DNA of 5,994 nt from IDS-8 sp965651325 (GTDB lineage: Bacteria; Pseudomonadota; Gammaproteobacteria; Steroidobacterales; Woeseiaceae): contig CBFGSB010000181.1 in assembly GCA_965651325.1 (NCBI GenBank), forward strand, positions 1-5,994, in the 5' to 3' direction. The position numbers and the translations under genes are program-made. Each line of letters begins with the position of its first letter. The first letter of the stretch is position 1. Below the pieces are notes generated by a model. The model saw only the letters and a program-made list of their open reading frames with translations. It made no database searches and was not told where the DNA came from. This document shows, in pieces, positions 1-5,994 of the stretch.

Positions 1-7
1 GCCGCGT

Positions 8-13
8 TACAAT
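8..13 (+). promoter_or_regulatory. Possible -10 element upstream of algZ
   Basis: The hexamer TACAAT matches the sigma-70 -10 consensus TATAAT at five of six positions. It is the only AT-rich spot in the short leader of an otherwise very GC-rich window. Transcription would begin near base 20, leaving a leader of about 24 bases before the TTG start codon at 44. The matching -35 box would lie outside the window and cannot be checked, and there is no extended -10 TG. This is inference from one short match. Confidence 0.3.
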
Positions 14-33
14 TGCGCCCGTCTCCGATGACC

Positions 34-37
34 AGGA
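34..37 (+). promoter_or_regulatory. Ribosome binding site supporting the TTG start of algZ
   Basis: AGGA lies six bases before the TTG at 44, which is good Shine-Dalgarno spacing. It matters because the kinase frame has a TGA stop at 29-31, and TTG at 44 is the first possible initiation codon after that stop. The next in-frame ATG is at residue 57, inside the membrane domain, so it would be a poor start. The nearby ATG at 28-30 is in another frame. Confidence 0.5.
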
Positions 38-43
38 CGAGCC

Positions 44-1108
44 TTGGCCAAAGCCACCGCCGCTGCCGACCCGCAATCACAAGCCTACCTCCCCGACTTC
101 TGCGCGGCCGCCACGATCTTCGTATTCGTGCTGGCCGCGGAACTGGTGGCTATTGTCCTGACGCTGGCCGCCAATCCGGCACCCGGGCAATTCCTCGTCG
201 AGCTGGCGGAAATGTCGCTTTACGCCATCTGGTTCGCGCTGCTCGCCTCGGCGGTGCTCTGCCGCATGCGCGGCCGGGTCGAGAAAATGGGCAAGGCGAA
301 GGCGTTCGTCATCAGCTTCCTGTTGCTGGAAGGGCTGTGCCTGCTGCTGTCGGAAGCGGCCTGGCAACTGACCAGCCGCTTCAGCGAGATTCCGGTGATC
401 CAGGGCACGCACGCCGCGTTCCTGCTGCGAACCTTCGCGATCAGCTCGATCGTGATCGCGCTCGCGATGCGTTACCTCTATGTCTCGAGCGAATGGCAGC
501 GCAGCGTCGCGCTGGAAGCGCAGTCGCGGGTGAGCGCATTGCAGGCACTGATCCGGCCGCATTTCCTGTTCAACAGCATGAACACGATCGCATCGCTGAC
601 CCGCAGCGACCCGGCGCGCGCCGAGGAGGCGGTCGAGGATCTCGCGGACCTGATGCGCGCCAATCTCGGCGCGGCGCGCGATCGCGCCACGTTGAAGGAA
701 GAGCTGGAGATCGCGGCCATCTACCAGCGGATCGAAAAGCTGCGGCTGGGCGATCGCCTGCGCATCAAGTGGGACATCGGCGACCTGCCGATGCACGCGC
801 TGCTGCCGAGCCTGACCTTGCAACCGCTGATCGAGAACGCGATCTATCATGGCATCGAGCTCGTGCCCGAGGGTGGCGAAGTCAAGGTGACCGGCACACG
901 CGAGAACGGGCGACTGCGCATCGAGATCACGAACCCGGTGGCGGGCAGCGACGCGCGCCGGCGCTCCGGCAACCAGATGGCGCTGTCGAACATCCGGCAG
1001 CGTTTCGAGCTCGCCTACGGCACGCGCGGCGGCGTGAGCACCGAGGAGAGCGCTGATCGCTTCACGGTCCGCCTGGAATTCCCCTTCGACGAAGGCCTTA
1101 CACACTGA
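44..1108 (+). CDS. algZ: AlgZ/FimS-like membrane sensor histidine kinase (LytS/YehU family)
   Basis: This 354-residue protein is the sensor partner of the AlgR-type regulator encoded directly after it. In the family, such kinases autophosphorylate on a histidine and pass the phosphate to the regulator's aspartate. Four hydrophobic segments are visible at about residues 20-42, 57-73, 87-104 and 124-147, giving an inner-membrane sensor with almost no periplasmic domain. The His_kinase (PF06580-type) H-box is at 166-184, with RPHFLFNSMN and the predicted phosphoacceptor His173. The N-box is at 257-270 (LQPLIENAIYHG, Asn265). The ATP-lid region is degenerate: no DxGxG is seen after residue 290, and the G-box reads GNQMALSNIRQRF (309-321), lacking the second glycine of GxGL. 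The start is TTG, forced by an in-frame TGA at 29-31. The stop codon directly abuts the algR ATG. The AlgZ identity is firm at family level because of the algR-hemC neighbourhood; the signal sensed is not visible. Confidence 0.9.
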   Translation: MAKATAAADPQSQAYLPDFCAAATIFVFVLAAELVAIVLTLAANPAPGQFLVELAEMSLYAIWFALLASAVLCRMRGRVEKMGKAKAFVISFLLLEGLCLLLSEAAWQLTSRFSEIPVIQGTHAAFLLRTFAISSIVIALAMRYLYVSSEWQRSVALEAQSRVSALQALIRPHFLFNSMNTIASLTRSDPARAEEAVEDLADLMRANLGAARDRATLKEELEIAAIYQRIEKLRLGDRLRIKWDIGDLPMHALLPSLTLQPLIENAIYHGIELVPEGGEVKVTGTRENGRLRIEITNPVAGSDARRRSGNQMALSNIRQRFELAYGTRGGVSTEESADRFTVRLEFPFDEGLTH

Positions 1109-1852
1109 ATGAACGTCCTGATCGTCGATGACGAGCCCCCGGCGCGCGACCGCCTCCGGCAGCTCCTGCAAGAGGACGGCCGGCACACCGTCGTCGGCGA
1201 AGCGCAAAACGGCCGCGAAGCGCTGGATCTCTCGGCAAAGCTCGCGCCCGACGTGGTGCTGCTCGACATCAGCATGCCGGGCATGAGCGGCATCGAAACG
1301 GCTCATCACCTGAACGCGCTGGAGAAGCCGCCCGCGGTGGTGTTCACGACGGCTTACGACGAGTACGCGATCGAAGCTTTCGATGCGCGCGCGATCGGTT
1401 ACGTGCTGAAGCCGGTGCGGCGGGAGCGGCTCGAACGCGCGCTGGAGCAGGCGGCGCGCCTGAGCAGCGGGCTGCTGAACGAAGCCGCGGGCGCTGCCGG
1501 TGCGGAGCGGCGCCAGCACGTCTGCGCGCGCGCACGCGGCGAGCTGAAGTTGATTCCCGTGGCCGATATCGACTACTTCCTCGCGGACCAGAAATACGTG
1601 CGCGTGCGCCACCGCGGGGGCGAGGATTTGCTGGACGATTCACTCAAGACACTGGAGGAGGAGTTTGCGGACCGCTTCGTGCGCATCCACCGGGGCGCGC
1701 TCGTCGCCGTCGCCAAGATCGAGTCCCTGCGCCGCACGGAAGACGGCCGCATGGAAGTGGCGCTGCGCTCCGGCAACGGCCGCTCCGAAGGCGACGCGCT
1801 CGTCATCAGCCGCCGGCACCTCGCCGAGGTCCGGCGGCGGCTGCGCGGCTAG
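1109..1852 (+). CDS. algR: AlgR-like LytTR response regulator
   Basis: This 247-residue cytoplasmic transcription regulator has a receiver domain at about 1-115 and a LytTR DNA-binding domain at about 136-246. In the receiver the acidic pair is Asp7/Asp8, the phosphoacceptor is Asp53 in VVLLDISMPG, the switch Thr is at 80-81 and the conserved lysine is Lys101 in the KPVR motif. The LytTR domain shows the family blocks IDYFLADQKYV (154-164), FVRIHRGALVA (190-200) and ISRRHLAEVRRRL (233-245). These closely follow what I recall of Pseudomonas AlgR, which controls alginate, type IV pili and virulence genes. Length is normal for the family and all receiver residues are present, so phosphorylation by AlgZ is plausible. 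The ATG starts right after the algZ TGA with only a weak purine stretch (GAAGG, 1091-1095) upstream, which suggests coupled translation. The regulon in this organism cannot be read from the window. Confidence 0.93.
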   Translation: MNVLIVDDEPPARDRLRQLLQEDGRHTVVGEAQNGREALDLSAKLAPDVVLLDISMPGMSGIETAHHLNALEKPPAVVFTTAYDEYAIEAFDARAIGYVLKPVRRERLERALEQAARLSSGLLNEAAGAAGAERRQHVCARARGELKLIPVADIDYFLADQKYVRVRHRGGEDLLDDSLKTLEEEFADRFVRIHRGALVAVAKIESLRRTEDGRMEVALRSGNGRSEGDALVISRRHLAEVRRRLRG

Positions 1853-1861
1853 GCTCTGACC

Positions 1862-2779
1862 GTGCTGATCCGGATCGCGACCCGCAAGAGCGAGCTGGCG
1901 CTGTGGCAGGCGAACCACGTCGCCGGGAAGCTGCGCGAGCTCGCATCGGTCGACGCGGTCGAGCTGGTGCCGCTGACCACGCGCGGCGACCGCTCCCTGG
2001 ACCGGAGCCTCGCCGAAATCGGCGGGAAGGGCCTGTTCATAAAGGAGCTGGAAATGGCGATGCAGGACAGTGCCGCCGACATCGCCGTGCATTCGATGAA
2101 GGACGTGCCAGCGGAGATGCCGAGGGGCTTCACGATCGCCGCGGTGCTCGAGCGCGGCAACCCCTTCGACGCGCTCGTGACGGTCGACGGCCGCGGGCTG
2201 GACGACCTCGCGCACGGCGCGGTCATCGGCAGCTCCAGCCTGCGGCGCCAGGCGCAGCTCAAAGCGCTGCGCCCGGACCTCGTCACGCAGCCGCTGCGCG
2301 GCAACGTGAACACCCGCCTGCGGAAACTCGACGCCGGGGACTTCGACGCGATCGTGCTCGCCTGCGCCGGGCTCGAACGCCTGGGCCTCGGCGAGCGCAT
2401 TGGCGAGCGGTTCACCGCCGAGCGCCTGCTGCCGGCGAATGCACAGGGTGTCATCGGTATCGAGTGCCTCGAGAGCCGGACCGGGCTTCGCGACCTGCTT
2501 GCCGCGCTCGACCATGCCCCCACGCGCCAGACGACGCTCGCGGAACGTGCAGTCGCGCGGCACCTGCAGGCAAGCTGCGAGGCGCCGCTCGCGAGTTTCG
2601 CGGTCGTCGACAATGGCGCGCTTTCGCTGCGCGCGCTGGTCGCCGCGGAGGACGGTCGCACAATCCTGCGCGCGCACGCCGCCGGCGACCCGAATGCCGC
2701 CGAGGCGCTCGGGCGAGAGGTCGCGGACGCCCTGCTGGCGCAGGGTGCCGCCGGCCTGCTGGGCGAGGACGGCACCTGA
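1862..2779 (+). CDS. hemC: Porphobilinogen deaminase (hydroxymethylbilane synthase)
   Basis: This cytoplasmic enzyme of tetrapyrrole synthesis joins four porphobilinogen molecules into hydroxymethylbilane, the substrate of HemD. The 305 residues match the usual length of 300-320. Visible family signatures are the N-terminal IRIATRKSELALWQ (3-16), GGKGLFIKELE (54-64), AVHSMKDVP (75-83, catalytic Asp81), SSSLRRQ (124-130, Arg128/Arg129), LRGNVNTRL (145-153, Arg146/Arg152) and LERLGL (171-176). Cys239 is the expected attachment site for the dipyrromethane cofactor. Its context is HLQASCEAP, where many relatives have a GGC, and the usual PAxGQG loop reads PANAQG (191-196). Both variants look compatible with function. 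The start is GTG. It is in the same frame as algR, so only the algR TAG (1850-1852) and nine bases separate them, and GTG is the first possible start codon after that stop. No strong ribosome binding site is visible. The end overlaps hemD by one base. Confidence 0.96.
   Translation: MLIRIATRKSELALWQANHVAGKLRELASVDAVELVPLTTRGDRSLDRSLAEIGGKGLFIKELEMAMQDSAADIAVHSMKDVPAEMPRGFTIAAVLERGNPFDALVTVDGRGLDDLAHGAVIGSSSLRRQAQLKALRPDLVTQPLRGNVNTRLRKLDAGDFDAIVLACAGLERLGLGERIGERFTAERLLPANAQGVIGIECLESRTGLRDLLAALDHAPTRQTTLAERAVARHLQASCEAPLASFAVVDNGALSLRALVAAEDGRTILRAHAAGDPNAAEALGREVADALLAQGAAGLLGEDGT
2765..2769 (+). promoter_or_regulatory. Ribosome binding site for hemD, inside the hemC end
   Basis: GAGGA ends nine bases before the ATG at 2779 and lies in the last codons of hemC. 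It supports ATG 2779 as the hemD start. The frame stays open much further upstream (back to about 1903), but that extension overlaps hemC out of frame and reads as arginine/alanine-rich shadow. Confidence 0.45.
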
Positions 2780-3564
2780 TGCCGGACCAGCCACTCGCCG
2801 GCCGCGGGGTGCTCGTGACGCGTCCGGCCGCCCAGGCCGCGGAGCTCGCCGCCGCGATCGAAGGCGCGGGCGGCACCGCCATCCGGTTTCCGGCGATCGA
2901 GATCCAGGGACGCGATCCCGGAATCGTGGAACGCGAGCTGGCCGCACTGCCACCGGCGGATATCGTCTTTTTCGCGAGCCCCAACGCCGTCGAGTTCGGG
3001 CTTGCCGCCGCCGCACCCGGCGCCCGCCTCGCGGCGATCGGCCCGGCGACGGCCGCCGCGCTGCGCGCCCGCGGCCGCACAGTCGACATCCGTTCGCCCG
3101 GAGGCTTCGACAGCGAAGCCCTGCTGCAGGAACCGGCGCTGCAGGACGTACGGGGGCGCAGGGTACGCATCGTGCGCGGCGACCGCGGCCGTGAGCTCCT
3201 GGCCAGCACGCTGAAGGAACGCGGCGCCGCGGTCGACTACCTGTCGGTCTATCGGCGGCTGCCGGCGCGTCATTCCGAGGAAGAGCTGGACGCGCTCGAG
3301 CGGCTGTGGCGGAACGGCGCGGTCGACATCGTCACGGTCATGAGCGTCGAAACGCTGGACAACCTGCTGACGGCGCTGCCCCGCTACTGCGTCGAGGCGC
3401 TTCCGGCCACGCCACTGGTGACCCCCAGCAGACGTGTGATACAAACGGCCGCTGACCAGATTCCTGCTGTTCACGCGATGCTCGCCCCGGGGCCGCTGCC
3501 GGCCGACATGTTGCGCGCGCTAATCGCGTGCGCCCCTGCACCGGCCACCGGAAATCGAAGATGA
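2779..3564 (+). CDS. hemD: Uroporphyrinogen-III synthase
   Basis: This 261-residue enzyme cyclises hydroxymethylbilane, the HemC product, with inversion of ring D to give uroporphyrinogen III, the precursor of haem, sirohaem and cobalamin. HEM4 family features are visible although the family is poorly conserved. They include VLVTRPAAQA at the N-terminus (11-20), DIVFFASPNAVEF (61-73), the hinge block AAIGPATAAAL (85-95), GFDSEALL (109-116) leading into RVRIVRGDRGRELL (128-141), LSVYRRLPA (155-163), TVMSVETLDNLL (186-197) and TPLVTPSRRV (211-220). Length is normal (about 240-260). The start ATG overlaps the hemC stop as TGATG and is preceded by GAGGA. The stop overlaps the hemX start as ATGA. 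In some relatives hemD and hemX are fused; here they are separate but coupled. Sequence and position after hemC together make the call secure. Confidence 0.93.
   Translation: MPDQPLAGRGVLVTRPAAQAAELAAAIEGAGGTAIRFPAIEIQGRDPGIVERELAALPPADIVFFASPNAVEFGLAAAAPGARLAAIGPATAAALRARGRTVDIRSPGGFDSEALLQEPALQDVRGRRVRIVRGDRGRELLASTLKERGAAVDYLSVYRRLPARHSEEELDALERLWRNGAVDIVTVMSVETLDNLLTALPRYCVEALPATPLVTPSRRVIQTAADQIPAVHAMLAPGPLPADMLRALIACAPAPATGNRR
3550..3554 (+). promoter_or_regulatory. Ribosome binding site deciding the hemX start
   Basis: GGAAA sits six bases before the ATG at 3561. It favours that ATG over an in-frame GTG at 3528, which would add 11 residues and lengthen the overlap with hemD to 37 bases. 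The ATG choice gives the four-base ATGA overlap that is also seen at the hemX/hemY junction. Confidence 0.45.
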
Positions 3565-4862
3565 ACGAGAAGACCAACGACCCTGCGGACCACCACCCGG
3601 GGCCGGACACGGAGCCGCCGGCTACCGGTGAAGCGATCGTGCCGGCGGAACCGGGTGAGCCCGGGGACCGGGACGACGCGACCGACGCCGCAACGGCGCC
3701 CGATCCCGCGGCGGCGCCCGGCGCCGGGCCGATGTCCGATACCCCCGACGCAGCGGGGTCACCACCCGCCGCGGCGCCAGCCCGGCGCGGCATGGCACTT
3801 TCCGTCGCGCTGCTCGCCGTGCTGCTTTCGCTCCTGTCGCTTGCCGCTGCCGGCTACCTGTGGTGGAGCAGCCGTGACAGCGGCAGCACGGCCGCGGCGA
3901 ACGCGGCGGCCATCGAGCGGGTGTCCGCCACGCTCGACGACGCGCAAGGCTCACTCGACGCACTGGGAACGCGCGTCGATGAGCTCGACGCGGCCGGGAC
4001 GGCGCACGCGAAGGAGCTCGCCGGGCTGGAAGAGCAGCTCGAGGAGGCCCAGGATCGCGTGGCGTCGCTCCCGGGCCGCCTGTCCAGCGTGGAAAGCTCC
4101 GTGGCGTCGCTGCAGGGCATCTCGGCCGGCACGCGCGACACGTGGCTGCTGGCGGAGGCGGAATACTACCTGCAGATCGCGAACGCGCAGCTACAGCTCG
4201 CGGGCAACCCGGAGCGCGCCCTGCTGGCGCTGCGCTTCGCGGACCAGCGCATCCGGCAGCTTGCCGACCCGGCGCTGAGCGAGGTGCGGCGCGCGCTGGC
4301 GTCGGAGCTGCGTGCGGTCGAAGCGATGGAAAAGCCCGACCTCCAGGGCATCTCCATGACGCTCGCCAGCCTCGCCGACGCGGTCGAATCGCTGCCGCTC
4401 GCGAGCGAGGCGACAGTGCCCGGCAGCGCCACCGGCGCGTCGCCGCCCGCCGACGCGAGCGGCTGGGACCGCGCCGTAGCCTCCGTCAAGGCCGCGTTCA
4501 GCGATATCGTGACGGTGCGCCGCACCGACGAGGAGGTGACGCCGCTGATGTCGCCCGATGCCGCGTATTTCCTGCGGGCCAACCTCGCGCTCAAGCTGCA
4601 GACGGCGCGGCTCGCCCTGCTGCGTGGCGAGCAGGCGATTTTCGAGCAAAGCCTGGCGGATGCCTCCGCCTGGCTGCGCCGCTACTACGCGAACGACGCG
4701 CGCGCCGTGCAGAGTGCGCTGGAGACCCTGGCCGGGCTGCGCGAGGCGAATTTCACGGTGACCCCGCCCGACATCTCGGAGTCGCTCCGGCTCCTGCGCG
4801 AGTTCCAGCAGCGCAATGCCGCCGGCGCGCGACCGCGGGCGGCCGACGAGCCCGCGCAATGA
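3561..4862 (+). CDS. hemX: HemX-family membrane protein
   Basis: This 433-residue protein is encoded between hemD and hemY, as in many Gammaproteobacteria. The layout is a cytoplasmic tail rich in Pro, Ala, Asp and Glu (1-76), one membrane helix (about 78-102, ending in WW), a predicted coiled coil with heptad-like Glu/Leu spacing (about 113-186), and a C-terminal helical HemX domain (about 190-420) expected in the periplasm. Recognisable family blocks are TWLLAEAEYYLQIANAQL (194-211), TVRRTDEEVTPLMSP (318-332) and FLRANLALKLQTARLALL (337-354), followed by a tryptophan-containing helix, SAWLRRYY (369-376). Databases often label this family uroporphyrinogen-III C-methyltransferase, but no SAM-dependent methyltransferase motif is present, so that name is probably wrong. 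Its true role is unsettled; genetic linkage suggests support of haem synthesis at the membrane. The tail is about twice as long as I recall for E. coli HemX. It overlaps hemD and hemY by four bases each. Confidence 0.88.
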   Translation: MNEKTNDPADHHPGPDTEPPATGEAIVPAEPGEPGDRDDATDAATAPDPAAAPGAGPMSDTPDAAGSPPAAAPARRGMALSVALLAVLLSLLSLAAAGYLWWSSRDSGSTAAANAAAIERVSATLDDAQGSLDALGTRVDELDAAGTAHAKELAGLEEQLEEAQDRVASLPGRLSSVESSVASLQGISAGTRDTWLLAEAEYYLQIANAQLQLAGNPERALLALRFADQRIRQLADPALSEVRRALASELRAVEAMEKPDLQGISMTLASLADAVESLPLASEATVPGSATGASPPADASGWDRAVASVKAAFSDIVTVRRTDEEVTPLMSPDAAYFLRANLALKLQTARLALLRGEQAIFEQSLADASAWLRRYYANDARAVQSALETLAGLREANFTVTPPDISESLRLLREFQQRNAAGARPRAADEPAQ

Positions 4863-5994
4863 AATTCGGCCTGCTGTTCGTCATCGCGCTCGTCGTCTGC
4901 GCGCTGGCGGCGCACTTCCTGCTGCAGGATCCCGGCTACGTCATCATCAACTTCCGCAGTTACGTGGTCGAGATGTCCGTCCCGGTGCTGCTCGGGATGC
5001 TGCTGCTCCTGCTGTTCCTGGCGTGGTTCGTGGTGAAGCTGTTCCGGGCGCCGCGCCGCCTCGGCGAGGTTGCGGGGCGCCTGAAGAGCGGGCGCGCCGG
5101 CAGTCGCCTGACGCGCGGCATGATCGAGGTGGCCGAGGGAAACTTCGCACGCGGCGAAAAGCTGCTCACCCGCGCAGCGCCGGCAAGCGACGCGCCGCTC
5201 CTGAATTACCTGCAGGCCGCGCGCGCGGCTCACCTGCAGGGCGCGGACGAGCGCCGCGACCAGTGGCTGCGCGAGGCCTATGAACGGACGCCCGAGGCGG
5301 CAAGCGCGGTGCTCCTGACCCAGGCGGAGCTGCAGCTCGACCAGGGGCAGTACGAGCACGCCCTTGCGACGCTGCGGCAACTGGACGAGAAGGCGCCGAA
5401 CCACAGCCATGCGCTGAATCTCCTCGGCCGGCTGTATTACCGGCTGGAGGACTGGAGGCACCTGCGCGAGCTGCTGCCGCGGCTGAAAAAGCACGGGCAT
5501 GTCGATCCTGCCTTGCTGGAGAAGTGGTCGGTCAGGGTGCACCGCGAGAATCTCGAGCACGCTGGCGATGCCGCCGGCGTGGACGCGGCCTGGAACGAGG
5601 TCCCCAGGAATCTCAGGGGAAACGTGGAGCTGCTCGAGGCGTATTACGCGGCCCTCGCGCGCACCGGCCAGCACGACCGGGCCGAGAAGGAAATCGCGGG
5701 GCAGCTCAAGCGTGCGTGGCGCGCGCCGCTGGTGCGCCTGTATGGCGCCGTCGAAAGCAGCGATCCGCCGCGCCAGCTCCGGCGCGCCGAGGGCTGGCTG
5801 CGGGACCACCCGGACGACGTCGACCTGCTGCTGACGGCGGCGAGGCTCTGCCTGCGAAACGAGCTCTGGGGGAAGGCCCGTAGCTACCTCGAGACGGTGG
5901 TGTCGATCCGGCCGACGCCCGAGGCCTACCAGGAGTACGGGCGGCTACTGAACCAGCTCGGTGAGGCCGACGCCGCGGCCGACGCCTATCGGGC
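4859..5994 (+). CDS. hemY: HemY-family inner-membrane TPR protein (partial, C-terminus outside window)
   Basis: The reading frame stays open from ATG 4859 to the window end, giving 378 residues without a stop. Relatives have about 390-420, so only the last few dozen residues are missing. It has two hydrophobic helices (about 3-22 and 41-61) around a short loop, DPGYVIINFRSYVVEMS (24-40), which is the HemY_N signature, then a soluble part with TPR-like helical repeats. Examples are residues 85-127, 150-180 (AELQLDQGQYEHALATLRQL), 182-210, 255-282 and 320-350. The soluble part should face the cytoplasm. This HemY is a proposed scaffold or accessory for haem synthesis in proteobacteria. It should not be confused with the Bacillus HemY, a coproporphyrinogen/protoporphyrinogen oxidase; no FAD-binding GxGxxG is seen here. 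The start overlaps the hemX stop as ATGA with only a weak GAG (4848-4850) upstream, so translation is probably coupled to hemX. Confidence 0.92.
   Translation, partial: MKFGLLFVIALVVCALAAHFLLQDPGYVIINFRSYVVEMSVPVLLGMLLLLLFLAWFVVKLFRAPRRLGEVAGRLKSGRAGSRLTRGMIEVAEGNFARGEKLLTRAAPASDAPLLNYLQAARAAHLQGADERRDQWLREAYERTPEAASAVLLTQAELQLDQGQYEHALATLRQLDEKAPNHSHALNLLGRLYYRLEDWRHLRELLPRLKKHGHVDPALLEKWSVRVHRENLEHAGDAAGVDAAWNEVPRNLRGNVELLEAYYAALARTGQHDRAEKEIAGQLKRAWRAPLVRLYGAVESSDPPRQLRRAEGWLRDHPDDVDLLLTAARLCLRNELWGKARSYLETVVSIRPTPEAYQEYGRLLNQLGEADAAADAYR

Noticed and set aside
302..310. AlgR-box-like GCGTTCGTC, and another near match CTGTTCGTC at 4874-4882
   Set aside because: Each matches the Pseudomonas CCGTTCGTC core at eight of nine bases, but both lie inside coding sequence. 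About one such near match is expected by chance in a window this size.
13..1056. 347-residue plus-strand frame covering algZ
   Set aside because: It is a frame-shifted shadow of the kinase, dominated by Arg, Gly, Ala and Pro. The kinase frame carries the conserved H-box and N-box.
77..1612. 511-residue minus-strand open frame opposite algZ and algR
   Set aside because: It is rich in Arg, Ala, Gln and His with no recognisable domain and lies wholly opposite two well-supported genes. Long antisense frames are expected at this GC content.
1903..2778. Upstream extension of the hemD frame across hemC
   Set aside because: The extension is compositional shadow of hemC. HemD family similarity begins right after ATG 2779, which also has a ribosome binding site.
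1640..3474. Two long minus-strand open frames (458 and 541 residues) opposite hemC and hemD
   Set aside because: They overlap each other and the hem genes and have Arg/Ala-rich composition. They are shadows of the high-GC codon pattern.
3717..3728. Perfect 12-base palindrome CCCGGCGCCGGG
   Set aside because: It encodes part of the Ala/Pro/Gly-rich HemX tail, and such palindromes are common in GC-rich low-complexity coding sequence. No T-run follows, so it is not a terminator.
4685..5809. 374-residue minus-strand open frame opposite hemX and hemY
   Set aside because: It lies opposite the clear HemY frame, has Gln/Arg-rich low-complexity stretches and no family signature.
1..5994. Search for CRISPR arrays, tRNA or rRNA genes, insertion sequences and attachment sites
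   Set aside because: No regularly spaced repeats, RNA gene signatures, transposase motifs or terminal inverted repeats were seen. Coding sequence fills the window and composition is even.

Overview
The window is a compact, GC-rich (roughly 70% by eye) stretch of bacterial chromosome. It is filled almost end to end by six plus-strand genes in the order algZ - algR - hemC - hemD - hemX - hemY, the last one cut by the window edge. This order is known from Gammaproteobacteria such as the pseudomonads and their relatives. The high GC content and the divergent protein sequences suggest a gammaproteobacterium that is not a close relative of Pseudomonas or of the enterics, perhaps of the Xanthomonadales/Nevskiales/Steroidobacterales type. 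That placement is inference, because no marker gene in the window settles it.

Layout: bases 1-43 are a short leader with one possible -10 hexamer (8-13) and a Shine-Dalgarno-like AGGA (34-37). Bases 44-1108 encode an AlgZ/FimS-type membrane sensor kinase read from a TTG codon. Bases 1109-1852 encode its partner, an AlgR-type LytTR response regulator. Bases 1862-2779 encode HemC (porphobilinogen deaminase) and 2779-3564 encode HemD (uroporphyrinogen-III synthase). These catalyse two consecutive steps of tetrapyrrole synthesis. Bases 3561-4862 encode HemX, a single-pass membrane protein of unsettled function, and 4859-5994 encode HemY, an inner-membrane TPR protein that continues past the window.

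The junctions are extremely tight: TGA directly followed by ATG (algZ/algR), a 9-base gap (algR/hemC), a one-base TGATG overlap (hemC/hemD), and two four-base ATGA overlaps (hemD/hemX, hemX/hemY). No internal terminator or clear internal promoter is visible, so a single translationally coupled transcript is the simplest reading. In that reading a two-component regulatory pair is co-expressed with two soluble haem-pathway enzymes and two membrane proteins thought to support the pathway.

Nothing here looks like a new biological system. The points most worth a second look are the degenerate ATP-binding motifs of the kinase, the substitutions around the cofactor cysteine and the PAxGQG-type loop of HemC, the long acidic Pro/Ala-rich tail of HemX, and the regulator-haem operon fusion itself.
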